Positions 41,612 to 50,186 of a stretch of 64,000 nucleotides of DNA are shown piece after piece. The stretch is from JAJRRS01 sp965230275 (GTDB lineage Bacteria > Planctomycetota > Phycisphaerae > Phycisphaerales > Phycisphaeraceae), in the NCBI GenBank assembly GCA_965230275.1, contig CBDDKO010000002.1, forward strand, positions 62,001-126,000. The letters run 5' to 3'. Both the position numbers and the translations under genes were made by a program. Position 1 is the first letter of the stretch. Every line of letters begins with the position of its first letter. The notes under the pieces were generated by a model. The model was not told the DNA's origin. It made no database searches and worked only from the letters and a program-made list of their open reading frames with translations.

Positions 41612-43213
41612 TCATTCCCACTCGATCGTCGCCGGCGGCTTCGAGCTGATGTCGTAGACCACCCGGTTCACGCCCCGGACCTCGTTGATGATCCGGTTGC
41701 TGATCGTCGCCAGCACGTCGAACGGTAGCCGCGCCCAATCGGCGGTCATGAAGTCCTGGCTCTCCACCGCACGGATCGCCACGACCTGCTCGTGCGTCCG
41801 CCCGTCGCCCATCACGCCCACCGCCTTGACCGGCAGCAGCACGGCGAAGACCTGCGCGGTCTTGCGATATAGATTATTCGCCACGATCTCTTCGAGCAGG
41901 ATTTCGTCGGCCTCACGCAGCAGGTCCAGCTGTTCTCTCGTGACTTCACCCAGCACACGCACCGCCAGGCCCGGCCCGGGGAACGGGTGACGCCAGACCA
42001 TCTGGTCCGGCAGCCCCAGCACCGCGCCGAGCTTGCGTACCTCGTCCTTAAACAGGTTTCGCAGCGGCTCGATCAGCTCGAAGCCCAATTCCTCCGGCAG
42101 CCCGCCGACGTTGTGGTGCAGCTTGATATTCGCCGCCGCGCCGGAGTAGCCGTGCCCGGATTCGATCACGTCGGGGTAGAGCGTGCCCTGTGCCAGGAAG
42201 TTCGCGTCCTTGATGTCGTCCGAGGCCTGCTTGAACACCTCGATAAACCGGTGCCCGATCCGCGTGCGCTTCTCCTGCGGGTCTTCGATCCCGGCCAGGT
42301 CGCCGAGGAAGTCTTTCTCCGCATCGACGACGCGCAGGTCCAGGTCGAAGTGGCCCTTGAAGGTGGTCTCGACCAGCTCGCGTTCACCTTTACGCAGAAG
42401 CCCGTTGTCTACGAAGATGCAGGTCAGCTGCTTGCCGATGGCTTTACTGAGCATGGCGGCGACGACGGAGGAGTCGACCCCGCCGCTGAGCCCGCAGATG
42501 ACACGCTTGTCGCCGACGATCTTTTGGATGCGCGACACTTCGCTGTCCAGGAAGTTCGCCATCTGCCAGGAGCCCTTGCACTGACACGCCCCAAAGAGGA
42601 AGTTGCCGAGGATATCCGTGCCATGGGGCGTGTGGGTGACTTCCGGGTGGAACTGCACGCCGAAGAACGGCTTGGTCTTGTGGCGGACGGCGGCGAAGGG
42701 GCAGGTGTCCGTCGCGGCGAGGGACTCGAACTCATCGGGCAGGCTCTGGACCTGGTCGCCGTGGCTCATCCACGCGGTGGTGTGCGCGGGCACGCCCTTG
42801 AGCAGGTCGGTGGTATCGCTGATCTTCAGCCGGACCCCGCCGTACTCCCGGGCCTGGGCATTATGGACCTTGGCCCCGAGCAGGCTGGCACCGATCTGCA
42901 TGCCGTAGCAGATGCCCAACACCGGGACGCCCAATTCGAACAGCTTGGGATCGCAGGTCGGGGCGCCGTCTTCGTAGACGCTGTTGGGGCCGCCGGAGAG
43001 GATGATCCCGCGGGGATTCATCGCGGCCAGCTCTTCGTGGCTGATATCCGGCGAAACCAGCACGCTATACACCCCGGCCTCACGGACCCGCCGGGCGATC
43101 AGCTGGACGTACTGCGACCCGAAGTCCATGATCGGGACCACCTGCCCCGCCACGCCGGCGGGCAGGTCCAGGGATTGGGGGGCGTTTTCCGTGTCGGTCG
43201 CGGCTGGGGTCAT
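41612..43213 (-). CDS. guaA: GMP synthase (glutamine-hydrolysing)
   Basis: The 533-residue enzyme converts XMP to GMP. The class I glutaminase part has C102 in LGICYGMQ and the HPE histidine in FGVQFHPEVTHT near 193. The ATP pyrophosphatase loop GLSGGVDSS follows near 243-251. VIESGHGYSGAAANIKLHHNVGGLPEE and the C-terminal dimerization domain ending in PPATIEWE are family signatures. Start and length are normal. It converges on a PilZ gene and is divergent from a hypothetical gene. Confidence 0.97.
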   Translation of the reverse strand: MTPAATDTENAPQSLDLPAGVAGQVVPIMDFGSQYVQLIARRVREAGVYSVLVSPDISHEELAAMNPRGIILSGGPNSVYEDGAPTCDPKLFELGVPVLGICYGMQIGASLLGAKVHNAQAREYGGVRLKISDTTDLLKGVPAHTTAWMSHGDQVQSLPDEFESLAATDTCPFAAVRHKTKPFFGVQFHPEVTHTPHGTDILGNFLFGACQCKGSWQMANFLDSEVSRIQKIVGDKRVICGLSGGVDSSVVAAMLSKAIGKQLTCIFVDNGLLRKGERELVETTFKGHFDLDLRVVDAEKDFLGDLAGIEDPQEKRTRIGHRFIEVFKQASDDIKDANFLAQGTLYPDVIESGHGYSGAAANIKLHHNVGGLPEELGFELIEPLRNLFKDEVRKLGAVLGLPDQMVWRHPFPGPGLAVRVLGEVTREQLDLLREADEILLEEIVANNLYRKTAQVFAVLLPVKAVGVMGDGRTHEQVVAIRAVESQDFMTADWARLPFDVLATISNRIINEVRGVNRVVYDISSKPPATIEWE

Positions 43214-43312
43214 GTCAGGTCGTTCCGTGCGGGGTCAAACTAAGCCAAAGCTCAATGATAGCGGAATTGCAGGGTCCGGGAGGTGCGGTGGTTTCGTTGA
43301 GATAAGTCTAGA

Positions 43313-44047
43313 ATGGGGCGTATGATCGCGGCACTGCTGATGCTATCGACACTGGTGGGTGTCCCCGACTTGACCGGGGCGCAGCGGGATCGGCTTGCCG
43401 AGGTGGTGGATGATGAACGGCTCGAAGGGCCGGGGATGCATGTCCTGATCGAGAATACCCGCCATTGGGAGCCCGACGACGAAGCGGGGGCACGTGTGCC
43501 GGACTATGAAGCGATCCTGACGGAGCCCGGTGCCTGGCGTGGTGAACTTTGCTTGATCGAAGGCCGATTCGCCGGTCGCGAGCGACAGCTATCGCTTACC
43601 GGCGCTGAGCCGGGCGATGAGGATGAACTGACCGAATGGGTGGTGCTTGTCAGCGATCAGCCGGACGATGTGGTCGTGGTTTACTTCCCGGACTCGGAAG
43701 ATTCGATCAAAGCCCCCGCGGTCGGTGCAGAGGTTCGTACGGTGGGGCGGTTCTACAAGGTCTGGAAGGACAGAGACGCCAACGGCGATCGGGCGTCGTA
43801 CCTGACATTCATCGCTGGCCGCCCGTCGGTAATAGGGGGGCAGACCGGGCCGACCACGAGCCCTTTGACGCCGATGCTGATCCTGGTCGTCATCTTAGGC
43901 GGGGTCTATGTCCTGCTCCGCATCCAGACCCGCCGTGTTACACCCGCAAAGCCCAGTCACGCGCATCCGACACACACGGATGACCATAGCCAAGACCCCG
44001 CTGAGGCACTACAACATCTGGCCGATGAACATGAACCATCCGATTGA
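43313..44047 (+). CDS. Hypothetical exported protein with C-terminal membrane anchor
   Basis: I do not recognise this 244-residue protein. The N-terminus (MIAALLMLSTLVGVPDLTGA from the second ATG at 43322) looks like a signal peptide. The middle (about 60-165) is beta-rich and acidic, with LCLIEGRFAGRERQLSLTG and VVVVYFPDSEDSIKAPAVGAEVRTVGRFYKVWKDRDANGDRASYLTFIAGRP, reminiscent of an OB-fold. A single helix near 190-205 (MLILVVILGGVYVLLRI) leads to a polar His/Asp-rich tail. It is not clearly linked to the neighbouring guaA or aroB. Confidence 0.7.
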   Translation: MGRMIAALLMLSTLVGVPDLTGAQRDRLAEVVDDERLEGPGMHVLIENTRHWEPDDEAGARVPDYEAILTEPGAWRGELCLIEGRFAGRERQLSLTGAEPGDEDELTEWVVLVSDQPDDVVVVYFPDSEDSIKAPAVGAEVRTVGRFYKVWKDRDANGDRASYLTFIAGRPSVIGGQTGPTTSPLTPMLILVVILGGVYVLLRIQTRRVTPAKPSHAHPTHTDDHSQDPAEALQHLADEHEPSD

Positions 44048-44059
44048 TATTGCCCCCCC

Positions 44060-44132
44060 GTTTAGCGGGCGATCGCAGATCGCCGCGTCGGTTACCTTTT
44101 GCGACATGCGGATCTGCGATCCGCCGCTAAAC
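44060..44132. repeat. GTTTAGCGG...CGCTAAAC palindromic element, copy B
   Basis: The outer arms are GTTTAGCGG and CCGCTAAAC. The inner hairpins are GGCGATC-GCA-GATCGCC and CGGATC-TGC-GATCCG, the reverse order of copy A. The size is 73 bp. It lies between two plus-strand genes, 12 bases after a stop codon and 60 bases before the aroB start. Confidence 0.88.
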
Positions 44133-44191
44133 TGCGGATAGGAGTATCATGCCGGTCATCCCATTTTTCAGGCAACCAGCAGGCACTACCC

Positions 44192-45274
44192 ATGGCGACC
44201 GTTGAACTCATCCTCCCGCACCACCGTTACGACGTCCGTATCGCGCCGGGCCTGCTGTCAGAGCTGGGCACGATGGCCCGCGAGCTGGCGCCCCACGACC
44301 GGGCCGCGCTGATCGTCGATGACAAGATCAACGCAAACCACGGGCCGACCGCCGAGGCTTCCCTGAAAGACGCCGGCTACGACCCCGTCGTCGCACATAT
44401 GACCGCCGGGGAAAACCACAAGAACCTTGCGACCGTCGAGAAGCTCTACCACCAGCTGCTGGACGAACGGCTGGAGCGCAAGAGCCCGGTCGTCACCGTC
44501 GGTGGGGGGATCGTCGGGGACACCGGCGGGTTCGTCGCCGCCAGCTACCTGCGCGGTGTGCCGTTTATCCAGTGCCCGACAACATTGCTGGCCATGGTCG
44601 ACGCCTCCGTCGGCGGGAAGGTCGGCGTGAACATGCCCCAGGGCAAGAACCTGATCGGCGCGTTTCACCAGCCGGTCCTGGTCCTGATCGACACCAACAC
44701 GCTCAAGACGCTGGGCGAACGCGAGTACATCTGCGGGCTGGCCGAGTGCGTCAAGCACGGGATGATCCGAGACCCCGAGCTGTTTGCGTGGATCGACGCG
44801 AACGCCACGATGATCCTGAAACAGGACGCTGACACGCTTGTTGAACTGGTCGAGCGGAACGTTCGGATCAAGGCGGCTGTGGTCATGGAAGATGAGAAAG
44901 AGGCCGGCGTCCGCGCCCACCTGAACTTCGGCCACACCTTCGCCCACGCCATCGAAGCCGCAACCGACTACGGCCGATTCCTGCACGGCGAAGCGGTGTC
45001 GCTCGGCATGGTCGCCGCCACGCGCCTGGCCGTGGATGCCGGGCGGTGCGATGCGGCCGTGACCGATCAGCTGGTAGCGTTACTAAATAATCTCGGTCTG
45101 CCTACAAGCGCCGACCTGCCCGCGACCGACAAACTCATGGACATCATGCGCAGCGACAAGAAGGTCGCCGACGGCAAGGTGCGTCTGGTAATGCCGGACA
45201 AACTCGGCGAGGTGAGCATTGTTAAAGACACCCCCGACGCCCAGGTCGCCGCCGCGTGGGATTCCTTGCGATAA
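44192..45274 (+). CDS. aroB: 3-dehydroquinate synthase
   Basis: The start MATVELILPHHRYDVRI (ATG 44192) gives 360 residues. The longer frame from 44099 would translate part of the palindrome. NAD-binding and metal motifs include TVGGGIVGDTGGFVAASYLRG, PTTLLAMVDASVGGKVGVNMPQGKNLIGAFHQP, and HLNFGHTFAHAIE, with the metal histidines in GHTFAH and LHGEAV. It makes 3-dehydroquinate from DAHP in the shikimate pathway. aroK is elsewhere in the window. Confidence 0.96.
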   Translation: MATVELILPHHRYDVRIAPGLLSELGTMARELAPHDRAALIVDDKINANHGPTAEASLKDAGYDPVVAHMTAGENHKNLATVEKLYHQLLDERLERKSPVVTVGGGIVGDTGGFVAASYLRGVPFIQCPTTLLAMVDASVGGKVGVNMPQGKNLIGAFHQPVLVLIDTNTLKTLGEREYICGLAECVKHGMIRDPELFAWIDANATMILKQDADTLVELVERNVRIKAAVVMEDEKEAGVRAHLNFGHTFAHAIEAATDYGRFLHGEAVSLGMVAATRLAVDAGRCDAAVTDQLVALLNNLGLPTSADLPATDKLMDIMRSDKKVADGKVRLVMPDKLGEVSIVKDTPDAQVAAAWDSLR

Positions 45275-45330
45275 CAGTAATGGGTCATAAGCCCATGACC
45301 TGCCGGTCGTGGGGCGTGTACTTAACCAAC

Positions 45331-45723
45331 TTACTTAATCAGCCGTAGCGTAACCGGGTATCGGTACGCCTCGCCCTCATTGGCCTTCAGGCCGGCCATG
45401 ATGCAGAACACGATGGCAGCGATGCCTACTGCCATTGAGACAGGTACGGCCACGATGGCACCAAAACCAAAGGTCACACAAGACAATGCAGCCATTGTAA
45501 CGTAGATAATCCCAACGGTAATCTGGAAGTTTAGCGCTTCCTTGCCCTGGTCGTCGACAAAGGGCTCTTCATCCTTTTTGATCAACCAGATGATCAACGG
45601 CCCGAGGAAGCCCAGCACGATGCCAAGGAGGTGGGCCAGCATGGCCATGGTTTGGGCGTCCTTGGAAGGCGCGCCACTTTCAACAGGTTCTGAGTTTTCA
45701 TTGGCCTGTGGTTCGTCGTTCAT
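45331..45723 (-). CDS. DUF4870-family small membrane protein
   Basis: The 130-residue protein has a short acidic N-terminal tail and about three membrane segments. MAMLAHLLGIVLGFLGPLIIWLIKKDEEPFVDDQGKEALNFQITV is the family core, with KDEEPFVDDQ(G/A)KEALNFQ as the most conserved loop. The function of DUF4870 proteins is unknown. It converges on aroB, separated by 56 bases containing a small GGTCAT/ATGACC dyad. Confidence 0.9.
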   Translation of the reverse strand: MNDEPQANENSEPVESGAPSKDAQTMAMLAHLLGIVLGFLGPLIIWLIKKDEEPFVDDQGKEALNFQITVGIIYVTMAALSCVTFGFGAIVAVPVSMAVGIAAIVFCIMAGLKANEGEAYRYPVTLRLIK

Positions 45724-45811
45724 GGGATTCCCCTTGATATGGTGATTTCCGCCTGATCTCTATCGGACAGCAAGCTAAGATGCCTACAGTATAGTGTGCC
45801 GATGGCTGCTA

Positions 45812-45844
45812 GCCACCGCGCCCGCGTTGCGGGCGGGCTATTGA
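45812..45844. repeat. GCGGGCTAT-type hairpin repeat
   Basis: GCCACCGCGCCCGC-GTT-GCGGGCGGGCTATTGA forms a GC-rich hairpin ending in CTATTGA, 28 bases before the exbD-like gene. It is related to the copy at 39855-39886. Confidence 0.7.
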
Positions 45845-45871
45845 ATAGAATTTGTCACCAACCACCAACTC

Positions 45872-46315
45872 ATGCGATACGTACGCCGACACGACTATTC
45901 ACCGCGGATCGAGATCATGCCGTTGATCGACGTGATCTTCCTGCTGCTGACGTTTTTTATCTACAGCCTGGTGACGATGGTGCGTGCGGAGATCCTGCCC
46001 GTACAGCTGCAGACGCTCTCGACCGGCCGGGCGGCGGAGCCGACGACGATCCTGGCGATCACGATCGATGCACAGGGCACGTTCTACATCAACCGTGAGC
46101 CGGTCACCCCCGAGGCCCTCGATACCAGGCTCGACGAGATCGCACAGCTCGATGAGCCACCGACCTTGTTCCTGGCGCTGGAAGACATGCCGGCCGCAGA
46201 GGGCGTCGACATATCGATCGACCGCGGTCCGTTACTGATCAGCCTAATCGATCGCGTGCGCCAGGCCGGCCTGGCTGAGTTCAACATTGTGGGCGATAAG
46301 ACAGTTGATCCTTGA
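45872..46315 (+). CDS. ExbD/TolR-type biopolymer transport protein
   Basis: The 147-residue protein has a short cytoplasmic start, one membrane helix with the proton-path aspartate D20 (MPLIDVIFLLLTFFIY) and a periplasmic domain ending near 147. ExbD forms the stator channel with ExbB that powers TonB-type transporters. No ExbB/TolQ gene is in this window. The next gene on the same strand, 97 bases on, is TonB-like, so this may be a split Ton/Tol system. The DYSPRIEI segment is also seen in planctomycete ExbD proteins. Confidence 0.9.
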   Translation: MRYVRRHDYSPRIEIMPLIDVIFLLLTFFIYSLVTMVRAEILPVQLQTLSTGRAAEPTTILAITIDAQGTFYINREPVTPEALDTRLDEIAQLDEPPTLFLALEDMPAAEGVDISIDRGPLLISLIDRVRQAGLAEFNIVGDKTVDP

Positions 46316-46380
46316 CCATCGCGCCCGCATTACCATTGGGAAAAAAGTGAAATCGAGCATTACGTTTTCCTACTCTGACT

Positions 46381-46408
46381 AGACCCTAGACCCTAGACCC
46401 TAGACCCC
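46381..46408. repeat. Four AGACCCY heptads ending 4 bases before a start codon
   Basis: AGACCCT AGACCCT AGACCCT AGACCCC is followed by AACC and the ATG at 46413. On the inner side the sequence reads CTGAC-TAGACCC, that is, GTCAG on the opposite strand. The same GTCAG sits inside the mutS and priA elements. There is only one arm. The run occupies the position of the ribosome-binding site, and no Shine-Dalgarno sequence is visible. Confidence 0.88.
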
Positions 46409-46412
46409 AACC

Positions 46413-47363
46413 ATGATCGAACGTGAATCCAGACTGCCGTTACTGATCGGGGTGGTGTTCGCGTTGCTGCTGCACGTGGCGCTCGTACCCGTGTGGGGGA
46501 TAGGTTTGGCGAAGTTCGAGCCGGTGCAGCCGACCGTCCCGCCGGAGGAAGACAAGTCGATGCCCGCGCCCCAGGAGCTCGAGGTCGGCCGGCCGAACAA
46601 CAACGTGACCAACCTCGCCTGGATCGCATACGACGATTACAAGGAACTGCTTGCCAGGCACGAGATCATCGAGCAGCCTGCAATACAGCGTCTGGAAGAC
46701 CCCGTCCCCGACGCGCCGATCGAGATCGACCCCACGCCGCCGGCCCCGGACAGCAAGCCGTCTGAGCCGTCCGGCCCGACAGGCGAGCAGGCCGATGAAT
46801 CGCAGGCGGCTTCCGTGCCGATCAGCCCGGTGGGCCCCGTGCCCTTGCCTGACCCGACGGTCGGCGGCGACACACCCTATGCCCCGCACGGCCCGATGCC
46901 GCGCGATGCGCCGTTAATCGTTGAGAATGTCGTCGCGCAGCCGGATGAGTCTTCGCAGGCTAATAGCGACAGCCAGCCCGGTTCCCCCGAATCCGCCGGC
47001 CGGCCCACCAGCGCCCCGCGCGCCGAGGGGGAGGCCCAGCCGGTCACCATCATCCCGGGGATCATCAAGGTCCAGCCCGGCAGCGTCCTGACCGCCGACG
47101 GCATCGAGATCACGACCATCAAGCCCCGGCCGACGATCACCGCCAGGCTGAGCACCGTCCCGAGGAACCCGACCGCCGACATCTACTTCAACAATGAGGG
47201 CGACGTCACGCGTGTCGATCTGACCCGCTCAACCGGTGCGGACAACTGGGACGACCCGGTCGTCACCGCATTCGAGCAGTGGGAAGCGGCCGGCGAACGC
47301 GTCGATACGCTCGAGGGCGAATTGAAGATCACGGTCGAACTGCTGATCCGTAAAACAAGGTAG
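46413..47363 (+). CDS. TonB-like periplasm-spanning protein
   Basis: The 316-residue protein has an N-terminal membrane helix (about 10-30, LLIGVVFALLLHVALVPVWGI) and a long Pro/Asp/Ser-rich spacer (about 40-225). A C-terminal domain (about 235-316, ITARLSTVPRNPTADIYFNNEGDVTRVDLTRSTGADNWDDPVVTAFEQWEAAGE) resembles TonB_C/TonB-family protein ends. It follows an ExbD-like gene, which supports energy transduction. No TonB-dependent receptor is nearby. The gene has an AGACCCT heptad run in place of a ribosome-binding site. Confidence 0.75.
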   Translation: MIERESRLPLLIGVVFALLLHVALVPVWGIGLAKFEPVQPTVPPEEDKSMPAPQELEVGRPNNNVTNLAWIAYDDYKELLARHEIIEQPAIQRLEDPVPDAPIEIDPTPPAPDSKPSEPSGPTGEQADESQAASVPISPVGPVPLPDPTVGGDTPYAPHGPMPRDAPLIVENVVAQPDESSQANSDSQPGSPESAGRPTSAPRAEGEAQPVTIIPGIIKVQPGSVLTADGIEITTIKPRPTITARLSTVPRNPTADIYFNNEGDVTRVDLTRSTGADNWDDPVVTAFEQWEAAGERVDTLEGELKITVELLIRKTR

Positions 47364-47376
47364 TGGAACACCCTTT

Positions 47377-47739
47377 ATGCAACGAACCGAAGACGGCGGG
47401 ATCGTCATCTCATGCGACTTCTGCGGCAAGGACTGGGACGAACAGCTCCCCATGATCGAAGGCCACCGCGGGTCGGTGCTGTGTCTTGAATGTCTGAAGC
47501 AGGCGTTAGACGGCGCGGAGCCGGCAGAAGAAGCGTTCGAGGGGACGCTTTGTTTAAGCATGAAGCCGGCCGGCATGAAGCGTTGGGTGCATCCGAATCC
47601 AACCCCATCGCCGGGCCTGAATCCCGATGCACAGCTATGCTGGGACTGCATCCGCCTAGCCGCCAAAGGTTTTCACAAAGACCCGGACGTGGACTTTCGC
47701 TGGGACTCGTCGAAGTATCCCAAGGAATTGGATTTATGA
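47377..47739 (+). CDS. Small CxxC-rich hypothetical protein
   Basis: The 120-residue protein has three likely zinc ligand pairs: CDFCGKDW (about 13-16), CLECLK (about 36-39) and CWDCI (about 88-91). The rest is Pro/Lys-rich. I do not recognise a named family. The first two pairs look like one zinc ribbon (C-x2-C...C-x2-C). It starts 13 bases after the TonB-like gene and is probably in the same transcript. Its last codons and TGA stop lie in the first word of the TTTATGA palindrome. Confidence 0.7.
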   Translation: MQRTEDGGIVISCDFCGKDWDEQLPMIEGHRGSVLCLECLKQALDGAEPAEEAFEGTLCLSMKPAGMKRWVHPNPTPSPGLNPDAQLCWDCIRLAAKGFHKDPDVDFRWDSSKYPKELDL

Positions 47740-47834
47740 TTTAGGATTTTAGATTTATGATCTGAGTTGCGCAAGGCACAACCAGTAAGCGTACTAAGTC
47801 ACACATCATAAATCATAAATCAAAAATCATAGAT
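47733..47834. repeat. Heptad-iterated palindrome (TTTATGA words), second copy
   Basis: The left arm is TTTATGA TTTAGGA TTTTAGA TTTATGA (47733-47760). The right arm is ATCATAA ATCATAA ATCAAAA ATCATAG (47805-47832), the reverse complement word. The left word contains the TGA stop of the preceding gene. It spans the gap between convergent stops, as does the copy at 5608-5714. Confidence 0.85.
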
Positions 47835-47836
47835 CC

Positions 47837-49111
47837 CTATGCCGCCAGCTTCTCTTCGATCTGCTCGGCCAGCCTTAAGGCCGCGTCGTACTTCGGGTTG
47901 ATCGCCAGGGCCTGATCGGTGAAGAGGTTGGCCTCGCTGGGATCGTCCAGGAGGTGGTGGCAGACGGCCAGGTGGTACTGGGCGTCGGCGCGCTGAGGGT
48001 ATTGGCTGATGACACCTGTCAGCGTGTGGGCCGATCGTTTCAGAAGGGTTTGCAGCGTGCTCTGGCCGGGGTGGGTCGGGGGGATTTCGGACAGGCCCTC
48101 TTCGATGGCCAGCGGACCCGCGACATCCTGCCACGCCTTGGCGAGCATCTGCTGACGCTGCCGGCTGCCGGTGTATCGCTGCAGGTGCCGAACGGCGCGC
48201 TCCGCCAGCCGTACCCGGCCATTGGCCTGGGCGTACACAACAAGGCCCGCCCACGGCGACATGTTGCGGGAATCGAGCCGCGTTGCCTTCCATGCGAACC
48301 AGATCGCCTGTTCGTATCGGCCGGCGTGGGCGTGGACACGCGCCAAGGCTTCATACGCTTCAACCACATGCTCGCCCGGCAGGCTGATCGCCTTGCTAAG
48401 ACGCTCGACCGCCAACTCGTCTTCGCCCAGCTCATCCGCCAGGTGCCCGGCATCAAGCAAGACGCCGGCGTCGTCCGGCTGATGGTTAAGGATCTTTCGG
48501 TAAAGCTCGTCGGCGTCACGCAGTCGGTCTACTTCGATGCACTGCTGTGCCGCACGCAGCAGCAGCCCCGGCTCGTCGGCCGTGGTCTTGCTGTCCAGCA
48601 TCATCTCGATCCCGTCCTGCGGGTCGCGCTCCTGGAGCATCTCGGAGAGCATCCGCTCGGCGGCACGGTCCGAGGGGGTCAGACGCACCACGTCCTTGAG
48701 TGAGTCGATCGCCTCGTTGAACTCCTTGAGTTTGACGTGCAGCCCGGAGAGCATCCGGTAGGGGCGTACGTCGTCCGGCAGCTGGGACGCGAGCTTTCGC
48801 AGCTGCTTCTGCGCGATCCGGTCGAAGCCGCTGGCGCTGAGCGCTTCGGCCCGCAGCATCGCGACTTCGGGGGTGTCCTTCATCTGCGGCGCGAGCTTCT
48901 CGTGGGCACGCAGTGCGGACATCGCGAGGTTGGGCTTGTTCTGCTTGAGATAGATCCGAGCCTGGAGCACGCGCGCGGCGGTGTTCTGTGGATCGAGCTC
49001 GACCGCTCGGCGGATGTGGCCCAGCGCCCGGTCGAACTGCTTGGCGTCGTAGGCGCTCTTGGCCAGGTCCAGGCGGTCCATCGCTTGCTGTTGGTGCTGG
49101 ATGCTGGTCAT
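47837..49111 (-). CDS. Tetratricopeptide-repeat protein
   Basis: The 424-residue protein is all-helical with TPR-like repeats, for example AKSAYDAKQFDRALGHIRRAVELDPQNTAARVLQARIYL at the N-terminus, then several diverged units at about 50-200, 220-300 and 360-410. No signal peptide or membrane segment is visible, so a cytoplasmic scaffold or adaptor is expected. Its start overlaps the stop of the upstream TPR-like gene by 4 bases (ATGA), which indicates coupled translation. The partner is unknown. Confidence 0.85.
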   Translation of the reverse strand: MTSIQHQQQAMDRLDLAKSAYDAKQFDRALGHIRRAVELDPQNTAARVLQARIYLKQNKPNLAMSALRAHEKLAPQMKDTPEVAMLRAEALSASGFDRIAQKQLRKLASQLPDDVRPYRMLSGLHVKLKEFNEAIDSLKDVVRLTPSDRAAERMLSEMLQERDPQDGIEMMLDSKTTADEPGLLLRAAQQCIEVDRLRDADELYRKILNHQPDDAGVLLDAGHLADELGEDELAVERLSKAISLPGEHVVEAYEALARVHAHAGRYEQAIWFAWKATRLDSRNMSPWAGLVVYAQANGRVRLAERAVRHLQRYTGSRQRQQMLAKAWQDVAGPLAIEEGLSEIPPTHPGQSTLQTLLKRSAHTLTGVISQYPQRADAQYHLAVCHHLLDDPSEANLFTDQALAINPKYDAALRLAEQIEEKLAA

Positions 49112-50007
49112 GCCGCGATCTCCTTGCGTAGGGCCAGCGCGTGCGGGGAGTACGGCTCACGCTCGAGCCAGGCGCTGAGCCGATCCCGCGCATCGTCGAG
49201 CCGGCCCTCGGCGGTCTCCCGTCGGATCAGGGCGGACTGGACATCGGGATAGCCCGGGTGCTTGGTCGCGGCACACAGCAGCACGGTCCGAGGCGGCAGG
49301 GTGGTGCGGCCGTCGTCCCGCAGGTTGTCGATCAGCAGTGCCAGCGAGGCGTTGTATGGATCGACCTCCAGCCCGCGGTGCGCCCAACGCTGGGCCTGGG
49401 TATGGTCGCCGGCCAACACCGACAGGTCCGCCATCGCCAGGCAGGCCATGGTCATCTGTTTGTCGTCGTTCTCAAATAGCGGCACGATCCGACGGATCGC
49501 GCGGTGCAGCAGCTGAACCGTGGGCAGGTCGCGCTTGTGCTTCTGGGCGTAGACCAGCGTGGCGATCGCCTTGGGCTCACGGGACAGGTCCTCGGCCAAC
49601 TCGTCGACCTGCTGGCGTGTGTAGTTGGGCAATCGCTTGGAGCCGGGTGCGCTCATCTCGCGCAGCCATCGGGTCGCCTCTCGGCCGAAGGCCTTGTGAT
49701 AAGCCTTGCTAAGCGCCTCGGCCTCCGAGACACAGCCGAGCGTGGTCAATACAGAGATCGTCAGCCTGGTCAGGCCGGGTGCGTGTTGATCGACGGCGTC
49801 GGGGGCCAGCGGCATGAGCACAGCCTTGGCCTCTTCGTGTCGGCCTCTCCGGGCCAGCATCGCCGCCAGCAGGACCTTCACACAGTCCGGGCAGCCGGCC
49901 TGGCGGTACACGCTATGCAGCTCAAGCTCCGCGCCCGCGGTCTGGCCGGTTTGGCACATCTCGCGCACGTGCTTGAGCAGGTTCACATAGTCTTCACTGA
50001 CAATCAT
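49108..50007 (-). CDS. TPR-like helical protein, coupled to the next gene
   Basis: The start is uncertain: MIVSEDYVNLLKHVREMCQTG (ATG ending at 50007) or an ATG ending at 50049. From the former it is 299 residues. It is helical, with several TPR-like units (CPDCVKVLLAAMLARRGRHEEAKAVL, ACLAMADLSVLAGDHTQAQRWAHRGLEVDPYNASLALLI). The CxxC at the front (CPDC) may be coincidental. It is the first gene of a two-gene operon and overlaps the following TPR gene by 4 bases. Confidence 0.75.
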   Translation of the reverse strand: MIVSEDYVNLLKHVREMCQTGQTAGAELELHSVYRQAGCPDCVKVLLAAMLARRGRHEEAKAVLMPLAPDAVDQHAPGLTRLTISVLTTLGCVSEAEALSKAYHKAFGREATRWLREMSAPGSKRLPNYTRQQVDELAEDLSREPKAIATLVYAQKHKRDLPTVQLLHRAIRRIVPLFENDDKQMTMACLAMADLSVLAGDHTQAQRWAHRGLEVDPYNASLALLIDNLRDDGRTTLPPRTVLLCAATKHPGYPDVQSALIRRETAEGRLDDARDRLSAWLEREPYSPHALALRKEIAA

Positions 50008-50051
50008 CCCTCTTGTTCCCTGTATCCGCACACGGATGTCGTGCAGCACAA

Positions 50052-50080
50052 ACCGCCCGGCCGTACACCGGCGGGCTATA
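50052..50080. repeat. GCGGGCTAT-type hairpin repeat, diverged
   Basis: ACCGCCCGGCCGTACACCGGCGGGCTATA forms a CCGCCCGG/CCGGCGGG-type stem and ends in GGGCTATA. It lies in the 180-base gap between the TPR operon and the acetyltransferase gene. Confidence 0.55.
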
Positions 50081-50186
50081 CCACCGGATCGGCACTTCCG
50101 TCTGTGCGGTTTAGGCAGGGGGAACGATTCGTAACAATCGGGCGAGTCCCATAACCGGCAGGGGGTAGCCCGAGCAGATGTGGGTA

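Noticed and set aside
41987..43243. 418-residue plus-strand open frame
   Set aside because: It mirrors guaA, which is unambiguous. The translation is Val/Gly/Asp/His-rich without domains.
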